From: Paenibacillaceae bacterium
Lineage (GTDB): Bacteria > Bacillota > Bacilli > Paenibacillales > YIM-B00363
Direction of reading: 5' to 3'
DNA length: 7,098 nucleotides
Assembly (NCBI GenBank): GCA_018969805.1
Contig: JAGWXQ010000078.1
Span: forward strand, 1-7,098
Both the position numbers and the translations under genes were made by a program. The notes below the pieces were generated by a model. The model had not been told where the DNA came from, did not search any database, and saw nothing but the letters and a program-made list of their open reading frames with translations. Shown piece after piece: positions 5,358-7,098 of this stretch. Within the stretch, counting starts at the first letter, position 1. Each line of letters starts with the position of its first letter.

Positions 5358-7098
5358 ATGGCAGGTGAGGCACGTGGCTACGTCCCACAGCAGATTGAGC
5401 CGAAGTGGCAGGCGTATTGGGAGGCGCATCGGACGTTTCGCGTCTTGGACGACGATGCAAAGCCGAAGTATTACGCGCTCGATATGTTTCCGTATCCGTC
5501 GGGGGACGGCTTGCACGTCGGACATCCAGAGGGCTATACGGCGACGGACATCGTAGCGCGGTACAAGCGCATGTGTGGCTTTGATGTGCTGCATCCGATG
5601 GGTTGGGATGCGTTTGGACTTCCTGCGGAGCAGCATGCGATGCAGACGGGAATGCATCCGCGCGACATTACGGAGCGAAACATCGCGACGTTTCGGAGAC
5701 AAATCCGCGCCCTTGGACTCAGCTACGACTGGGACCGTGAGCTCAGCACGACCGATCCACAATACGTGCGTTGGACGCAGTGGATTTTTTTGAAGCTGTA
5801 TGAGCGGGGACTAGCGTATGTAGACGATATGCCGGTCAATTGGTGTCCTGCACTCGGGACCGTGCTCGCCAACGAAGAAGTCATCGATGGAAAAAGTGAG
5901 CGGGGCGGGCATCCCGTCGAACGCGTCATGATGCGCCAATGGGTGCTGCGCATTACGGCGTACGCGGAGCGGTTGCTTGCGGATTTGGATGGATTGGACT
6001 GGCCAGAGAGCATCAAAGACATGCAGCGGCATTGGATCGGCAAGTCTACGGGGATGAAATTGTCGTTTGCGATCGAAGGACACGACGCGCGCATTGACGT
6101 GTTTACGACGCGTCCAGATACGTTGTACGGTGTCACGTTTGTCGTCCTCGCACCAGAGCATCCGCTCGTATCCACAGTCGTGACACCGGAGCAGCGTGAG
6201 GCGATTGCACAATTTTTGCAGTTTGTGGCGACGAAGTCGGATCTCCACCGTACGGATTTGGCGAAAGAAAAGACGGGCGTGCATACCGGAGCGTACGCAG
6301 TCCACCCGATGACGGGGGAGCGCATTCCGATATGGCTTGGAGATTATGTACTTGCATCCGTCGGGACAGGGGCGATCATGGCGGTGCCTGCACACGATGA
6401 GCGCGATCATGATTTTGCGCTGCAGTACGGTTTGCCGATCGTAGAAGTCGTCGTAGGGGGCGATGTCGCGGCGCACGCGTACACGGGCGACGGCGTGCAC
6501 GTCCGATCGGGCGACCTCGATGGGCTGCATACGGCAGATGCGATCGCGCGCATGAGTGACACGTTGGTCGCGATGGGCATCGGATTGCGCACAGTGTCGT
6601 ATCGCTTGCGCGACTGGTTGTTTTCAAGGCAACGCTACTGGGGTGAGCCGATACCGATCGCGTACGCGCCCGATGGGACGATCGTGCCGATGTCGTACGA
6701 TGCGCTGCCGCTCACGCTGCCGATGATGGACGAGATTGCCCCGATGGGTACGGGCGAGTCGCCACTGGCACGGGCGACCGACTGGGTGCACACGACCGAT
6801 GCATCGGGGACACCGCTGCGTCGAGAGACAAACACGATGCCCCAGTGGGCGGGAAGCTGCTGGTATTATTTGCGGTTTATTGACCCGCACAACACCCAGA
6901 CGCTCTGTGACTTCACGAAGCAAGCGCGGTGGTTGCCGGTCGATTTGTACATCGGCGGTGCGGAGCATGCGGTGTTGCACTTGTTGTATGCGCGTTTTTG
7001 GCACAAAGTTCTCTATGACATCGGTGTTGTATCGACACCGGAGCCGTTTGAAAAGCTCGTCAATCAAGGCATGATTCTTGGGGACAACGGAGAAAAGA
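5358..7098 (+). CDS. leuS: Leucyl-tRNA synthetase, 3' end outside the window
   Basis: The enzyme charges tRNA-Leu with leucine in the cytoplasm using ATP, and edits mischarged tRNA. The window holds 580 codons; the family is usually a little over 800. The start ATG 5358 follows GGGAGG (5345-5350) by 7 bases. The protein begins MAGEARGYVPQQIEPKWQ. The class I signature is HVGH (residues 53-56) within GLHVGHPEGYTATD. The CP1 editing domain shows TTRPDT (250-255) and AVPAHDERDHDFA (342 onward, with the conserved editing aspartate). RDWLFSRQRYWGEPIPI (from 418) leads into the catalytic core again, and WAGSCWYYLRF and DLYIGGAEHAVLHLLYARF follow. The KMSKS loop and anticodon-binding domain lie beyond the right edge. 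The frame is open throughout with no sign of damage. Own promoter at 5248; divergent from the small membrane-protein gene. Confidence 0.97.
   Translation, partial: MAGEARGYVPQQIEPKWQAYWEAHRTFRVLDDDAKPKYYALDMFPYPSGDGLHVGHPEGYTATDIVARYKRMCGFDVLHPMGWDAFGLPAEQHAMQTGMHPRDITERNIATFRRQIRALGLSYDWDRELSTTDPQYVRWTQWIFLKLYERGLAYVDDMPVNWCPALGTVLANEEVIDGKSERGGHPVERVMMRQWVLRITAYAERLLADLDGLDWPESIKDMQRHWIGKSTGMKLSFAIEGHDARIDVFTTRPDTLYGVTFVVLAPEHPLVSTVVTPEQREAIAQFLQFVATKSDLHRTDLAKEKTGVHTGAYAVHPMTGERIPIWLGDYVLASVGTGAIMAVPAHDERDHDFALQYGLPIVEVVVGGDVAAHAYTGDGVHVRSGDLDGLHTADAIARMSDTLVAMGIGLRTVSYRLRDWLFSRQRYWGEPIPIAYAPDGTIVPMSYDALPLTLPMMDEIAPMGTGESPLARATDWVHTTDASGTPLRRETNTMPQWAGSCWYYLRFIDPHNTQTLCDFTKQARWLPVDLYIGGAEHAVLHLLYARFWHKVLYDIGVVSTPEPFEKLVNQGMILGDNGEK

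Noticed and set aside
5811..6530. Long minus-strand frames opposite leuS
   Set aside because: They are antisense shadows of the leuS coding sequence, rich in Arg, Cys and His, with no ribosome sites.

Overview
The window looks like chromosomal DNA of a Gram-positive bacterium (Bacillota), possibly an acidophilic Alicyclobacillaceae-like lineage. The support is Shine-Dalgarno sites of the GGAGG type, sigma-A-type promoters, a CysW/CysA pair and a bacterial LeuS with the HVGHPEGY signature. The phylum is a fair inference; the family is a guess.

Layout. (1) 2-1734, plus strand: the end of a sulfate/thiosulfate ABC transporter operon. cysW (5' end outside the window) overlaps cysA by an ATGA junction, and an intrinsic terminator follows cysA. 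(2) 1765-2219: AT-rich DNA with no convincing gene. It holds four copies of a 14-bp tandem repeat and a well-spaced promoter followed within about 30 bp by a terminator-like hairpin. (3) 2220-3796: an IS256-family (Mutator-type) insertion sequence. Its minus-strand transposase gene is broken by one in-frame TGA but keeps all three DDE residues. Its left end is unusual: about 230 bp lie between the transposase stop and the inverted repeat I recognise, including a perfect 10-bp hairpin and a 51-codon protein-like open stretch. (4) 3797-4173: spacer with palindromes. (5) 4174-4367: a decayed 5' end of a second, related IS256 element in the same orientation, offset about 570 bp from the first. (6) 4350-4802, minus strand: an unrecognised small membrane protein with a good Shine-Dalgarno site and a strong promoter. 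Its last five codons and stop codon lie inside the inverted repeat of the decayed element. (7) 5040-5276: a divergent control region with two sigma-A-type promoters facing apart and palindromes between them. (8) 5358-7098, plus strand: leuS, leucyl-tRNA synthetase, running off the right edge.

The stable parts are the transporter operon and leuS. The 3.6 kb between them is an accessory region shaped by at least two IS256-type insertions. I found no convincing new defence or mobile system. The most interesting points are the nested or tandem IS remains, the gene ending inside an IS end, the unexplained 2284-2451 segment, and leuS expression without a visible T-box leader.
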